NCBI GenBank assembly: GCA_011365025.1
Contig: RDOF01000005.1
Span: 1-64,000 of the forward strand
Reading direction: 5' to 3'
Source: Candidatus Thorarchaeota archaeon
Lineage (GTDB): Archaea; Asgardarchaeota; Thorarchaeia; Thorarchaeales; Thorarchaeaceae
Length of the DNA: 64,000 nucleotides
In this document: positions 7,662 through 16,530 of the stretch, one piece after another
Layout of the letters: each line of letters opens with the position of its first letter
Numbering within the stretch: position 1 is the first letter of the stretch
Translations under genes and position numbers: made by a program
The notes under the pieces: generated by a model
Told to the model about the DNA's origin: nothing
The model's input: the letters and a program-made list of their open reading frames with translations, nothing else
Database searches by the model: none

Positions 7662-9602
7662 ATGAAGGCGCGGCACCTGTACTTGGTACCAATAATTGCA
7701 ATTCTTATTGTGCCAAATACCGGTGTCTCTCTAGCACTTGTATTGAATAGCGATGGAGGTCGCATGACTCCAAACACGAGAAGTGCGGTCTATGCAAGTG
7801 ACTTGGCAGAGGACATCTATGATGCCGTGTCCTTGATATCGTATCGTGACTACATTATCAAGCTGACCGAGAACGGCTCAAGGACTGCCTTCTCTGAAGT
7901 TAATTCGCTGGCAGCACAATGGATAGCATCAGAACTCGAGGTGGTATCAGAAGGGCGTATCGAGGTTGAAACCCTCGGTGGGTATAACAACATTGTAGGA
8001 AGGCTGCCCGGAATCAGGCCAGAGCAAGGTCCAGCTTTCGCCGTTGGAGGGCATTACGACACTGTCGCAGATGCACCAGGCGCTAATGATGATGGTGCCG
8101 GGGTAGCAGCTGCTCTCGAGCTGGCACGAGTAATGAGTCAGCACGTTTGGCCGCTTGACATTTACTTCTGCTTTTGGAATGCCGAGGAAATAGGCTTACT
8201 CGGCAGTCAGCAAGTTGTCCCCTTGTTCGTCGAGGAGGAGATCGATTTTCTGGCTTACTTCAATGTCGATATGCTCCTCTGGGAGAATCCATATGCGGCA
8301 CCGGACGAGCGAGTGCTAATGGTCTATCGAACGGAGAATGCATTGTTTCATGATGCCCAATACTGGGCAGATATGACTCGTGTTATGAACAACAACTTCG
8401 ACAGTCCAGTCATCAAACCAATACCACAGACATCCTTTCCTTATTGGTATCAGTCCGACCACTTCAGCTTCGTTCAGGAGGGATACTTGGGAGCCCTCTT
8501 TGCCTTCGAATCAGGCAGCAGCTATGATACTGCATTTCATACATCCTTGGACACATGGGATAATCCAAATTATAACTATGACCTTGCAACCGATGCTGTT
8601 GCAAGTATAGGTGCAACGATGGCCTTTGCCATGGGAAGAACTCCGGGCCAGAGTACTCATACCAGGTATGAAAAGACAATTGAGGCAGGGGCCACGCAGG
8701 AGATTCTCTTCGAGAGCTCCATTGAAACACCTATTGAAGTTAGAGGCATCTGGGAGGGTACAGCAGACCTCAGTGCTGAGCTGCGAAACCCAATGGACCA
8801 AATAGTAACTGAGAATTCTGTCACTGGTGCCGATGATGCAGGAATGAGCTTGATTTCTAGCAGCGTTGAGGACCTCGGACTCCACACAGTTGCCATTACG
8901 AACAACGGTGGTATCACTCTTACCCTTGAGATTGTGCTATCGTACAGCGAGGACATAGAGGGCAATGGAGTTCCAGACCACGAAGAGGACTTCTTTAACA
9001 GGTGGGATGTCGACTCGGATGAGGATGGTATCAGTGATGCCGACGAGATTTTCATGGGGCTTAATAGATATGACCCGGACGAAGACGAAGATGGTATCGG
9101 AGATTATGAGGAAGTCTTTGTTTACGGCACGGACCCCAAGCAAGCAGATTCGGATTTTGATGGCATGCCAGACCCCTATGAAATTAAATATGGATTCAAC
9201 CCATCCAATGCATCGGACGCTTCTGCAGACTCCGATGGAGACACGCTGACCAACCTCTTTGAGTATGGAGTCGGAACAAATCCGATCCTACCGGATTCAG
9301 ATTTCGACAATCTCGATGACTACAGCGAATTGTTTGTCTATTTTACAAATGCGTTGAGTAACGATACCGACCTAGACCAAATGCCCGACAATTTCGAAGT
9401 TGAATACGGACTTGACCCACTTGTGGATGACGCAGGATTGGACGCGGATGGAGATGGAATGACGAACCTCCAGGAATACTTGGGTGGAACCAATCCACAA
9501 TTCTCGGAGGCGGCATATAGAACCGCTCTGCTCAAAGGGATGGTTGGTGTTCTTACCCTCATAATCATAGTCGCCTGTGTTCTTGCCAGAAGAAAGGCTT
9601 GA
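7662..9602 (+). CDS. Membrane-anchored M28 metallopeptidase with calcium-binding repeats
   Basis: 646 residues, exported. Residues 1-28 are a signal peptide or N-terminal anchor. The M28 (aminopeptidase Y/S-type) domain spans about 60-330 with all metal ligands and catalytic residues visible: H131 in GGHYDTV, D143 in GANDDGAG, E175/E176 in NAEEIGLLGS, D203 in NVDML and a His in AFHTSLDTWDN. A beta-rich domain follows. About residues 440-610 hold repeated DxDxDG-type loops (DSDEDGISDADE, DADGDGMTNLQEY), as in type 3 thrombospondin repeats. A C-terminal helix (GVLTLIIIVACVLA) followed by RRK anchors it. It likely trims peptides outside the cell. Confidence 0.92.
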   Translation: MKARHLYLVPIIAILIVPNTGVSLALVLNSDGGRMTPNTRSAVYASDLAEDIYDAVSLISYRDYIIKLTENGSRTAFSEVNSLAAQWIASELEVVSEGRIEVETLGGYNNIVGRLPGIRPEQGPAFAVGGHYDTVADAPGANDDGAGVAAALELARVMSQHVWPLDIYFCFWNAEEIGLLGSQQVVPLFVEEEIDFLAYFNVDMLLWENPYAAPDERVLMVYRTENALFHDAQYWADMTRVMNNNFDSPVIKPIPQTSFPYWYQSDHFSFVQEGYLGALFAFESGSSYDTAFHTSLDTWDNPNYNYDLATDAVASIGATMAFAMGRTPGQSTHTRYEKTIEAGATQEILFESSIETPIEVRGIWEGTADLSAELRNPMDQIVTENSVTGADDAGMSLISSSVEDLGLHTVAITNNGGITLTLEIVLSYSEDIEGNGVPDHEEDFFNRWDVDSDEDGISDADEIFMGLNRYDPDEDEDGIGDYEEVFVYGTDPKQADSDFDGMPDPYEIKYGFNPSNASDASADSDGDTLTNLFEYGVGTNPILPDSDFDNLDDYSELFVYFTNALSNDTDLDQMPDNFEVEYGLDPLVDDAGLDADGDGMTNLQEYLGGTNPQFSEAAYRTALLKGMVGVLTLIIIVACVLARRKA

Positions 9603-9605
9603 GGA

Positions 9606-9878
9606 CTACTCCATATCTTCCTTCCGTGTGATCTTGAAGACAACGGGGTTTTTGGGATCGGGACAACATATCTCAGTTACATCTGGATCTTTGTCCCAGG
9701 GGAAACTTCCGCCTGACCGCATTGCAACAATATAGGGGTAGAGAGAATGATAGGCGGCTGTGCAGATGCCTCTGCAATCGTCTGTTGTGGAAAATTTATC
9801 GCCGACCTTATGGCCATGATTACACGTACCAGATTCCAGGATATTCACTACTTCAATCTCGAGTCTGTGCCAGGGCAT
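9606..9878 (-). CDS. TIGR04076 family protein
   Basis: 90 residues from the ATG at 9878, chosen over the upstream GTG because GAGGTGA lies five bases before it. The family pattern is clear: a short beta strand, then GTCNHGHKVGDKF, CRGICTAAYHSLYPYIVAMRSGG, and the C-terminal ICCPDPKNPVVFKI. TIGR04076 proteins are small, conserved across archaea and anaerobes, Cys/His-rich and uncharacterised; metal binding is likely. It converges on the M28 peptidase with only three bases between them. Confidence 0.88.
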   Translation of the reverse strand: MPWHRLEIEVVNILESGTCNHGHKVGDKFSTTDDCRGICTAAYHSLYPYIVAMRSGGSFPWDKDPDVTEICCPDPKNPVVFKITRKEDME

Positions 9879-9923
9879 TCTTGTCACCTCGGTGAATTGG
9901 TTCCTATGACGTGCCCCAGCGAT

Positions 9924-10229
9924 TTATGAATGCTCTGGAGAACTCGCTTTTTTCTTGAGGCGAATTATCTGTGGCTTCTTGCCAGGAACTCTCTCAATTA
10001 TGCCACGCGCTTCAAGGTCCAACTTCACGGTTGTATAATACCACCCAATTGAGCCCCTGAAATCGCCAAGTAGTCGCTTCTTCACTTCCTCACGCAATTG
10101 CATGTAATCGATTTGGTCCACTCTTGTCAACACCTCAAGGATAGCCTTGCGCATCATTGTGTATTTGTCCAGCTCAATATTCACGCCTTCTTTTCCAGTC
10201 GGATGCTGCGTGAGGATTCGTTCGGTCAT
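9924..10229 (-). CDS. DUF6958-like winged-helix protein
   Basis: 101 residues. The order of elements, YTMMRKAILEVL, then LREEVKKRL, then GWYYTTVKLDLEARGIIERV with a basic tail, matches the small DUF6958-type family, which has a winged-helix-like layout. DNA binding is possible given the Lys/Arg-rich C-terminus (RLKKKA) but has not been shown. It lies 46 bases upstream of the TIGR04076 gene on the same strand and may be co-transcribed. Confidence 0.7.
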   Translation of the reverse strand: MTERILTQHPTGKEGVNIELDKYTMMRKAILEVLTRVDQIDYMQLREEVKKRLLGDFRGSIGWYYTTVKLDLEARGIIERVPGKKPQIIRLKKKASSPEHS

Positions 10230-10330
10230 TTGAGAATCTACGCTCCCATACAGAAAGCTAGCTTGCTATTCTTTTAATTGCATGGAACAGAGCAGATGCC
10301 AACGGGAAAAAATCACACTGGAGGATTATC

Positions 10331-10999
10331 CTAGGAGGAGGTTTCACCCTCGCGTCCGACAAGATCCCTCATCATTTTAGATGCAAGTCTGTACGCTTCA
10401 TCAGCAGGTGCTGTATCACATTCACCTTCTTCTGGCATGTCCACGATAATCTTGCTGAAAATTTCTTTGTGTTCGGATATTGACGCTCGCATTCCATGGA
10501 TGTGAAGGATGGATTCACATGCGTGGTTCCTCACCAAATAGTCTGGGTCGAGAATGGCTTCAAAGAGAGCGTCGATGACCTGCTTTGTTGGATAATAGCG
10601 GAGTGACATTGCGGCATCAAGCCGTGAGTATGGGCTTGGATCTTCTTTCAAAACACGGATAATCTCGGGAACGTAATCCAGTGTATCTTCAATGGCACAG
10701 AGAGCTTTTGCGGCTTCGATTCTCATTTTGCCATAGCCCTTACGCAGCTGCTCTTTCAATGCGGGTATTGCTGCTCTAGATTCCAGCTCGCGTAACCCCA
10801 TGGCCGCCCAGTAGCTACCCTCTTCCATTGCTTCAAGGAGGATTCGCTCTGCTTCCTCTCGCTCCAGACCCTCCAAAGCCCGAACAACCGTGGGGTCAAT
10901 CCCGTCGTGCCACATCATATACGGGTCGCCAAAGAAAGTTTCCATGAATCGATTCCAAGCAGTACTTGGCATGAGTGGGCGTCTGTTATTCGCAGTCAT
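10331..10999 (-). CDS. HEAT-repeat protein
   Basis: 222 residues, mostly paired helices. At least four HEAT-like repeats are visible between residues 35 and 160, for example SRAAIPALKEQLRKGYGKMRIEAAKAL, then YVPEIIRVLKEDPSPYSRLDAAMSL, then VIDALFEAILDPDYLVRNHACESIL. HEAT arrays form curved scaffolds for protein contacts, or phycobilin-lyase-like folds. There is no catalytic motif, signal peptide or membrane helix, so it is probably a cytosolic adaptor. The partner is unknown. Confidence 0.82.
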   Translation of the reverse strand: MTANNRRPLMPSTAWNRFMETFFGDPYMMWHDGIDPTVVRALEGLEREEAERILLEAMEEGSYWAAMGLRELESRAAIPALKEQLRKGYGKMRIEAAKALCAIEDTLDYVPEIIRVLKEDPSPYSRLDAAMSLRYYPTKQVIDALFEAILDPDYLVRNHACESILHIHGMRASISEHKEIFSKIIVDMPEEGECDTAPADEAYRLASKMMRDLVGREGETSS

Positions 11000-11082
11000 A
11001 AGAGTTGTCCGTTTTGGCTCTCTGGGTCTTGAAGTTTATATGCGCAGAAGCAATGTCCTAACACGAATACGGGGGTTTTCAA

Positions 11083-11757
11083 TTGGCACGACGAGTTGCG
11101 CCATTTCTTCTTGCTTTAGGAATTCTGATTCTCCTCGGAAGCTCTGCTGTTGCCGTGAGCAATCAGGACTTGTTTTGGGGAGTAGAAGAGGATGACCGGC
11201 ATGGATACTCGTTTAGGTACGAGGACTATATCAACCAAGAATACTCACTCAGACATGACTTCTTCTTCATAGTCGATTCGTTGCCTGATATCCCAGCGAG
11301 TATTTTGAATGTAACCCCAATGGATTTTGCTGCATTCCCAGTTTTGGATTACTTTTACAGTAACGGGACTGAAGCAGACTATTGGTATGCGCACCTTCCT
11401 CCAATGATCGTTCCGGTTGGAAATTGGACGCTATGGACATCTCTCTTTGAGGCAATGGAGCCCGACAATCCTCTGACCGAAATCGCCGTGCAGGTTGAAG
11501 ATGAATCTTCAACATGGAGCTATGTGTATAGCTCGACGACGGACCTCCATTCTGAAATGGGTCAAGCCAGCTATGACAAGGAAACAGGCATCCTCGCTGA
11601 TTTCCTTTGGTCGGGATACAGTGAAGGAGAGAAATACTTCGAATATGAGGTTCACTTGCTTGGACGCGGACTTACTCCTGAGATAATCATCGCAATAGTA
11701 GGTGGCGGGGCCGTTCTAGCACTGGTAATCATTCTGGCAATTAGAAGGAAGGCCTAG
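11083..11757 (+). CDS. Exported surface protein with C-terminal anchor
   Basis: 224 residues starting at TTG. A signal peptide (residues 1-23, ARRVAPFLLALGILILLGSSAVAV) is followed by a beta-rich ectodomain and a C-terminal helix (IIIAIVGGGAVLALVIILAI) ending in RRKA. This is the same anchoring layout as the M28 peptidase. The ectodomain shares motifs with the convergent gene at 11754-12365: VDSLPDI against VDALPDL, and IVPVGNWTLWT against IVPIGNWTYLT. The two are therefore paralogs arranged tail to tail, with stops overlapping on CTAG. The function is unknown. Confidence 0.78.
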   Translation: MARRVAPFLLALGILILLGSSAVAVSNQDLFWGVEEDDRHGYSFRYEDYINQEYSLRHDFFFIVDSLPDIPASILNVTPMDFAAFPVLDYFYSNGTEADYWYAHLPPMIVPVGNWTLWTSLFEAMEPDNPLTEIAVQVEDESSTWSYVYSSTTDLHSEMGQASYDKETGILADFLWSGYSEGEKYFEYEVHLLGRGLTPEIIIAIVGGGAVLALVIILAIRRKA

Positions 11758-12365
11758 ATCCTCCGGCCGCGTGCAATTGGATACCTTTGCCAAAGCAGAA
11801 TAATCACGGAAAAGACAACGATTAGAGCTACGCTAACTCCCAAAAGAAGGGGACCCAGAGTACCTTCCCTTACTATATGAATATCCCCGTAGACTAAATT
11901 GCCATCATAGATTTGGATATGCATCAAATTGGGAACACCATCAGATTTGCTAATCTCAACATGAATCACCCATAGCATATTCAAGACATATGTGCTTACT
12001 TCCAAGCCCCACACCATTATGGTGTCGATGATATGGCCTGAAACATAGCTGGCCAACTGAGGGGTCATTTCGGTGGTGAGATATGTCCAATTTCCAATAG
12101 GAACGATCAGAAAGGATGTGGAATAGTCTACTAAACCAAAATGAGAACCGTTGGCCCAATAGAAAGATGCGATAGCAATCGGAAAGACGACATACGGACT
12201 AAAGGGCTCATCCAAATCGGGAAGAGCATCCACCTGAACGTATACAGACCCAGAGAAAGGCTCACCTGCAAAATCAGCTTGGAGAGTATAGTTGAAACGG
12301 TCTCCCACTCGAACACCCCATTCGAGTCCGAAATTCCCGCAAATGACAACCCGTGGAAGCAGCAT
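11754..12365 (-). CDS. Exported surface protein, paralog of 11083-11757
   Basis: 203 residues from the ATG at 12365. The ectodomain (VDALPDL, FYWANGSHFG, IVPIGNWTYLTTEM) matches its convergent neighbour, and a C-terminal helix (LLLGVSVALIVVFSVIILLW) with RYPIARGRR anchors it. The ATG leaves only a stub of a signal peptide (MLLPRVVICG). The frame is open upstream to a TGA and would encode NRQFRAVGIAFILI, a proper signal peptide, but contains no ATG, GTG or TTG; a CTG at about 12407 is the only near-start. Either a rare start codon is used or a mutation has removed the start. Confidence 0.7.
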   Translation of the reverse strand: MLLPRVVICGNFGLEWGVRVGDRFNYTLQADFAGEPFSGSVYVQVDALPDLDEPFSPYVVFPIAIASFYWANGSHFGLVDYSTSFLIVPIGNWTYLTTEMTPQLASYVSGHIIDTIMVWGLEVSTYVLNMLWVIHVEISKSDGVPNLMHIQIYDGNLVYGDIHIVREGTLGPLLLGVSVALIVVFSVIILLWQRYPIARGRRI

Positions 12366-12652
12366 AATTAGAATGAATGCGATGCCAACCGCTCGAAATT
12401 GCCGATTCAGACTTCGTCACTCCGCTGAAAGTATGATAACATTAGTTGGTTGAATGTTCATAAAAAGCTCCTTGAATAACAGGAATTAGAAGAGAAAGAG
12501 AAGAACGCGGCAGCGGTTGGAGTTGGCAATACGACGAGCAACACGAAATAATTGCAGAACGAATTGCTCCGCTGCCACATCCACAAATACTCTGTGGCAA
12601 AGGAATGATGTGGTTTAGCTCGGAATTGGTGAGTCTCAAAGTTCAATATTGT

Positions 12653-13036
12653 ATGAGCCAAGAGAAAGACCTGCTATACAACTATAAGGATGAGATACAA
12701 AATAGAAACAAGCGAAAAGGCATCGAGTGGGAGTCTGTGGACATGGATAGAAAACAGATTCGGATTGTGTACCATGAGAATCCGCAATTGATAGTGGATG
12801 CGGTAGTTTATGATGCTGAGAAAAGCACTTACGAAATCAGGTTCATCCATCCGAACCATCACGCAGAAGTTGGGAGCGTGGCAGACCTTCAAAGAGATGT
12901 CCAATTCGACGACCCGCTCCTTCTGAAGGACTGGCATGCCTTTATGAACGCTCTACAAATGCTCCCTGATCAATACCTTCGCTCCCTTGATGTAATCATC
13001 CTAACAAAGACAGGCGAAGTGATGAAGGAGGAGTAG
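12653..13036 (+). CDS. Conserved-looking hypothetical protein
   Basis: 127 residues if the internal ATG at 12653 is used (MSQEKDLLYNYKDE); the frame is open back to 12605. It has a mixed alpha/beta composition with charged N-terminal helices, a beta region (QIRIVYHENPQLIVDAVVY, YEIRFIHPNHHAEVG) and a helical end. There is no signal peptide, membrane helix or motif that I recognise. It converges with the oxidoreductase at 13047, leaving ten bases. Probably a small cytosolic protein. Confidence 0.6.
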   Translation: MSQEKDLLYNYKDEIQNRNKRKGIEWESVDMDRKQIRIVYHENPQLIVDAVVYDAEKSTYEIRFIHPNHHAEVGSVADLQRDVQFDDPLLLKDWHAFMNALQMLPDQYLRSLDVIILTKTGEVMKEE

Positions 13037-13046
13037 GCAAGCTGCC

Positions 13047-13895
13047 CTAAACATCGGGTGGTCCGACTCGGATGCGTTCCAACAGGAAATCCACATCTGC
13101 ACGGAGGGAGTGAATATCTTCAAGCCACCAAGTGATTCCGGTCTCAAGCCATGGAGCCATAATCCTTCTATCTTCCGAGGCAGCTCCTGATGTTTCGCCG
13201 CATACAACAACATCGAAGTTCTCAAGTGACCCACGTTCCGTTTCTACTATTTTGACAATATCCTTGACATTGGAAGGAGTCAAAGCCTCGGGCCACCGGG
13301 AGTGCACTGGCGCAACTCCTTCATATTGCGCCGCTCGACGGAATGGTGCCTTATGTGGCCAGCCGCCTCCTACCCATATCGGTATGCCGGATTTCTTATA
13401 CGGCTTCGGGAGAAAGGTCATTTCCTTTAGTTGGTAATGCCTGCCATCAAATGAGAATGGCTCTCCTGACCACAAACCTCGGAGTATCTGAAGGCCCTCA
13501 TCTAGCTTCTCAGCTCGTACCTTAGCATTGGTTTCTTCGCCAAATGCAGAGTACTCTGGATTGGGAGGCTCACCAATACCAACTCCCAAAATCAGGCGCC
13601 CTTTGGACAGGTGGTCAAGAGTAACTGCCTCCCTTGCGACCTTCCAAGGACGCCTTCGTGGAATTGGCGTGATTAGAGTCCCGAATTGAAGTTTCTTGGT
13701 GTTGCAGGCAATTGCAGCTAATGCAATCCATGGATCAACAAAGGGCAGGACGGTCCCATCAGTGAATACCAGCAAGTGGTCCCATAGAAACATGCCATCC
13801 CACCCATTATCCTCAACCTCTATTGCAAGATTAACTAGAAACTCAACATCTCCAAAGAATCCAAAGTTGGGAAGATTAATGCCAAACTTCAACAC
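13047..13895 (-). CDS. LLM-class F420-type oxidoreductase
   Basis: 282 residues, a second luciferase-like TIM-barrel enzyme. Signatures are MLKFGINLPNFGFFG at the N-terminus, DGMFLWDHL, KLQFGTLITPIPRRRPWKVAREAVTLD, SKGRLILGVGIG and FLPKPYKKSGIPIWVGG. It is shorter than the 331-residue paralog at 1568, mainly toward the C-terminus, but the barrel strands seem to be present. Family members use F420 or flavin; the substrate is not identifiable. It stands alone with convergent and divergent neighbours. Confidence 0.87.
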   Translation of the reverse strand: MLKFGINLPNFGFFGDVEFLVNLAIEVEDNGWDGMFLWDHLLVFTDGTVLPFVDPWIALAAIACNTKKLQFGTLITPIPRRRPWKVAREAVTLDHLSKGRLILGVGIGEPPNPEYSAFGEETNAKVRAEKLDEGLQILRGLWSGEPFSFDGRHYQLKEMTFLPKPYKKSGIPIWVGGGWPHKAPFRRAAQYEGVAPVHSRWPEALTPSNVKDIVKIVETERGSLENFDVVVCGETSGAASEDRRIMAPWLETGITWWLEDIHSLRADVDFLLERIRVGPPDV

Positions 13896-14030
13896 GAATC
13901 ACCGATAGGGGGAATCCGTTGAATGCGCGATAAGTAGGTTATACTCGGATTTGCCGAGCTTTATCAAATTCATCAAGCGGAAAAGCGTGTAAATACAAGA
14001 GCTAGCTAGCACGAAGCAGTACATGCAATT

Positions 14031-14261
14031 TCATAGAAGTCGGATGAGTTCATCGCGAATTAGAACCCTGTAACCTTCGGATGTGACTCTTACCTTTGCC
14101 TCCAAATGGAAAACCTCACAAAATCGCAAAGCATTTTCTACATCTTTCATATCATCCGTCTTCTCCAAGATGACCGACCAGCTGGTGGAATCATAGCCAA
14201 TTGCTGAATCAATTGCACGCACCTTCTTATTGCATGCATTATCAGAACAGCCGTTTGTCAT
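14031..14261 (-). CDS. Small hypothetical protein
   Basis: 76 residues with an alpha/beta pattern: two cysteines near the start (GCSDNAC), a strand (WSVILEKTDD), a helix (MKDVENALRFCEVFHLEA) and a C-terminal strand and helix (KVRVTSEGYRVLIRDELIRLL). Composition and codon use look like a genuine gene. No family recognised. Confidence 0.5.
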   Translation of the reverse strand: MTNGCSDNACNKKVRAIDSAIGYDSTSWSVILEKTDDMKDVENALRFCEVFHLEAKVRVTSEGYRVLIRDELIRLL

Positions 14262-14484
14262 TTGTTGAAAACTCCGAAGTATATTGCAGGATTGCTGCGG
14301 CCGAAAGTTGTAGGCTTTTTAGTGGTTTTGGTGTAGCTGTTCATTTGGTCGAATTGTATTCGAAACAGCAGAGCCCATTTCAGTGAAAGCATGCCAACAC
14401 AACATGCATCCTTGACGCAGAGTGGATTTTCAATTCCGCCAAGCTTATGAGTTCCAAATGCAGTTCGTTCAACTGGTCAGGATA

Positions 14485-14820
14485 ATGAGCGCAAAGGAGT
14501 GGTTTGAGCAAGGGAGAAATTCCGTGGAGTCGGGCAAGCTGGAGAAGGCCATTGAGGAGTTTAATCAAGCAACGGCATTGGAGCCTACTTCATTCAAAGC
14601 ATGGTGGGCTTTGGGAAGCGTGTGCAACTTATTTGCCACAGAGATTGAAGCCACCGGGGACTACGCCCGTGCAAACATGTACAAGATAAAGGCAGCTTAC
14701 TCCTTTGACAGGGCAGTTCGAGCCGACCCTAGCCACCCGGATGCAGAGCAAGCCAAGGCTTATGCGGATACAATTCGTAGAGCTCAGAAACGTAAGAAGG
14801 ACGAGGGCCTTATTCAATAA
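14485..14820 (+). CDS. TPR-repeat protein
   Basis: 111 residues from the ATG at 14485; the frame is open to 14422 but the domain begins here (SAKEWFEQGRNSVESGKLEKAIEEFNQATALEPTSF split over two helices). A second, longer repeat follows (ARANMYKIKAAYSFDRAVRADPSHPDAEQ), then a basic C-terminal tail (RRAQKRKKDE). TPRs mediate protein contacts. Very short for the family, probably only two to three helical hairpins. Confidence 0.72.
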   Translation: MSAKEWFEQGRNSVESGKLEKAIEEFNQATALEPTSFKAWWALGSVCNLFATEIEATGDYARANMYKIKAAYSFDRAVRADPSHPDAEQAKAYADTIRRAQKRKKDEGLIQ

Positions 14821-14844
14821 TCGTTTCTATCAGGAGGGCGTGGC

Positions 14845-15303
14845 TCAATGCTTCCATGTTATCAGATGCATGAGACCATTAGGAGTATTGAAGCCCTCCG
14901 AGGCGTAGAAATCTCTTGCCTTCGTTGAAGCGTGTAACAGAAGGAGACCTATTCCTTCGTCCTTGCTAAGGCTTATGATATGCTCTAGCAGTGCGTGACC
15001 GTACCCCCTTCCACGATACTCAGGATTGATGTACATGTTGGATACATATCCACAGAGACCGGTCTTTTGATGAGCCATTGGTGGAACTCGGAATAGGCTT
15101 AGCCCACAACCACCAATAACTTCGCCATTTAGTTCCACCAAGAAATAGCGGTACTCCTTCTTCCAGTCCGTCATGAGAAAGGCCTTAGTCAGCCGAGCGG
15201 TTTCTTCAACAAACTCATCTGATTCGCCCATGGCTTCAAACATACCAAGTCGATGATGCAAAATCCATTGCGCATCGACCTCTGTTGCCTCCCTAATCAT
15301 CAT
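14845..15303 (-). CDS. GNAT family N-acetyltransferase
   Basis: 152 residues covering a complete GNAT domain. It begins MIREATEVDAQWILHHR, continues through the beta-4 strand (YVSNMYINPEYRGRGYGHALLEHI, where RGRGYG is the acetyl-CoA loop) and ends with LLLHASTKARDFYASEGF. The substrate is unknown; the layout resembles small amine or ribosomal-protein-type acetyltransferases. It converges with the TPR gene. Confidence 0.87.
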   Translation of the reverse strand: MMIREATEVDAQWILHHRLGMFEAMGESDEFVEETARLTKAFLMTDWKKEYRYFLVELNGEVIGGCGLSLFRVPPMAHQKTGLCGYVSNMYINPEYRGRGYGHALLEHIISLSKDEGIGLLLLHASTKARDFYASEGFNTPNGLMHLITWKH

Positions 15304-15396
15304 GGTGATTGCCTTATAGGCGCCAGCAAAATCACCATTTTAAAGTATGCAAATTGCCAAATCGAATCATTTGGCTATGGGGATTACTCGCTTTCT

Positions 15397-15594
15397 CTAT
15401 TGCTTTAGCATGGAAATGACTGATTCCTTGTCGACCTGCATTCCTCGTCCCTTGGCTAGCTCCTGAAGAGGATAGACCATGCAGCAACCTTGGCACTTGA
15501 TTGCAGAATAGATGACAGAACCTCCGACAACGTCCATCTTGTGAATCGTCATCTTCCATTCTCCACTACCGCACATCTCACATACAACTGTCAT
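15397..15594 (-). CDS. Small zinc-ribbon-like protein
   Basis: 65 residues. Two knuckles, CEMCG near residue 5 and CQGCC near residue 34, spaced as in a rubredoxin-like or zinc-ribbon fold. A short C-terminal helix follows. Probably binds one zinc; nucleic-acid or protein binding is possible. It lies between a GNAT gene and an MBL-fold gene on the same strand. Confidence 0.65.
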   Translation of the reverse strand: MTVVCEMCGSGEWKMTIHKMDVVGGSVIYSAIKCQGCCMVYPLQELAKGRGMQVDKESVISMLKQ

Positions 15595-15715
15595 ACTTCA
15601 AACTGGACATCTTGGAAAATAAAGTATGGCAATCAATGGATTGCGGTCGTATTTTGCCCCATGCAAATTGACAGGGAAGGTCGAGCTGCATCTTTTGGAT
15701 TGGCGGTGGATTCTG

Positions 15716-16387
15716 CTATTCCAATGTATACTCCTCTCCTTCACCAAGAATAATCGCCTTGGTTGAAGACCTACTCTCAACATTATTCTTGAATACATGC
15801 GGGTCCGCATCTTTAAGATGCATTGGAATTGCCACTTTCGGATTAATCAGAATAGCAGCTTCAGAGGCCTCCTCGATATCCATTGTATAGGTGTCGCCGC
15901 TGGGTAGTAACGCGACGTCAATTTCACCGAGAACCTCCATCTGAGGTATCAAATCGGTGTCACCTGCATGATAGATTCTCTTCCCATCGATTGTGATTAT
16001 ATAGCCAACACCAAACCCTTCTGGATGAAAGGGCTCACCATTAGGGCGGACCCGTTTCACATTGTAGGCCTTGACAGCCCTTACCTTGACACCGCCCGAG
16101 ATCTCCATAAACTCTCCTGCCTTCATATCCCAAACAATGCCAGCCTTGCCAATAACATCCTTGCAATTCGCAGGTGCAATAATTGGAGAACCCAATTTGC
16201 GTATCTTCTTGAGTAGGCCAGGGTCGCAATGGTCCTCGTGCTTATGTGTCACCAAGATAATATCTGCAGGTTCGAAATGCTTTGCCTTCAGTTTCGTGTA
16301 CTTCGTTGAGGGATCAATGTAGATGGTCTGGTTTCCAGCTTTAATCTGGAAGCTTGCGTGTGCTATGCATTTTATGGTAATTCCCAA
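15716..16387 (-). CDS. MBL-fold metal-dependent hydrolase (UPF0173-like)
   Basis: 223 residues if started at the TTG at 16387, which gives the usual N-terminus (GITIKCIAHASFQIK) and has GGTGA five bases upstream; the frame is open to an ATG at 16441. Metallo-beta-lactamase motifs are present: THKHEDHCDP (HxHxDH, two-metal site), a later Asp in YHAGDTDLI, and a C-terminal His in AIPMHLKD. UPF0173-type proteins are small cytosolic hydrolases of unknown substrate, widespread in archaea. Confidence 0.85.
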   Translation of the reverse strand: MGITIKCIAHASFQIKAGNQTIYIDPSTKYTKLKAKHFEPADIILVTHKHEDHCDPGLLKKIRKLGSPIIAPANCKDVIGKAGIVWDMKAGEFMEISGGVKVRAVKAYNVKRVRPNGEPFHPEGFGVGYIITIDGKRIYHAGDTDLIPQMEVLGEIDVALLPSGDTYTMDIEEASEAAILINPKVAIPMHLKDADPHVFKNNVESRSSTKAIILGEGEEYTLE

Positions 16388-16530
16388 GTAATTCACCGTA
16401 GAAAGCCATGCGCAACGGTGTATATGTCTTTTATCTAGCAAGGAATGTCTGGTTGGGTATCAGATGACATTTTCTTAGCCAAAGAATAGCCTTATACCAT
16501 GTGGGATTTTCGACCATGCCGGTCGTCATT

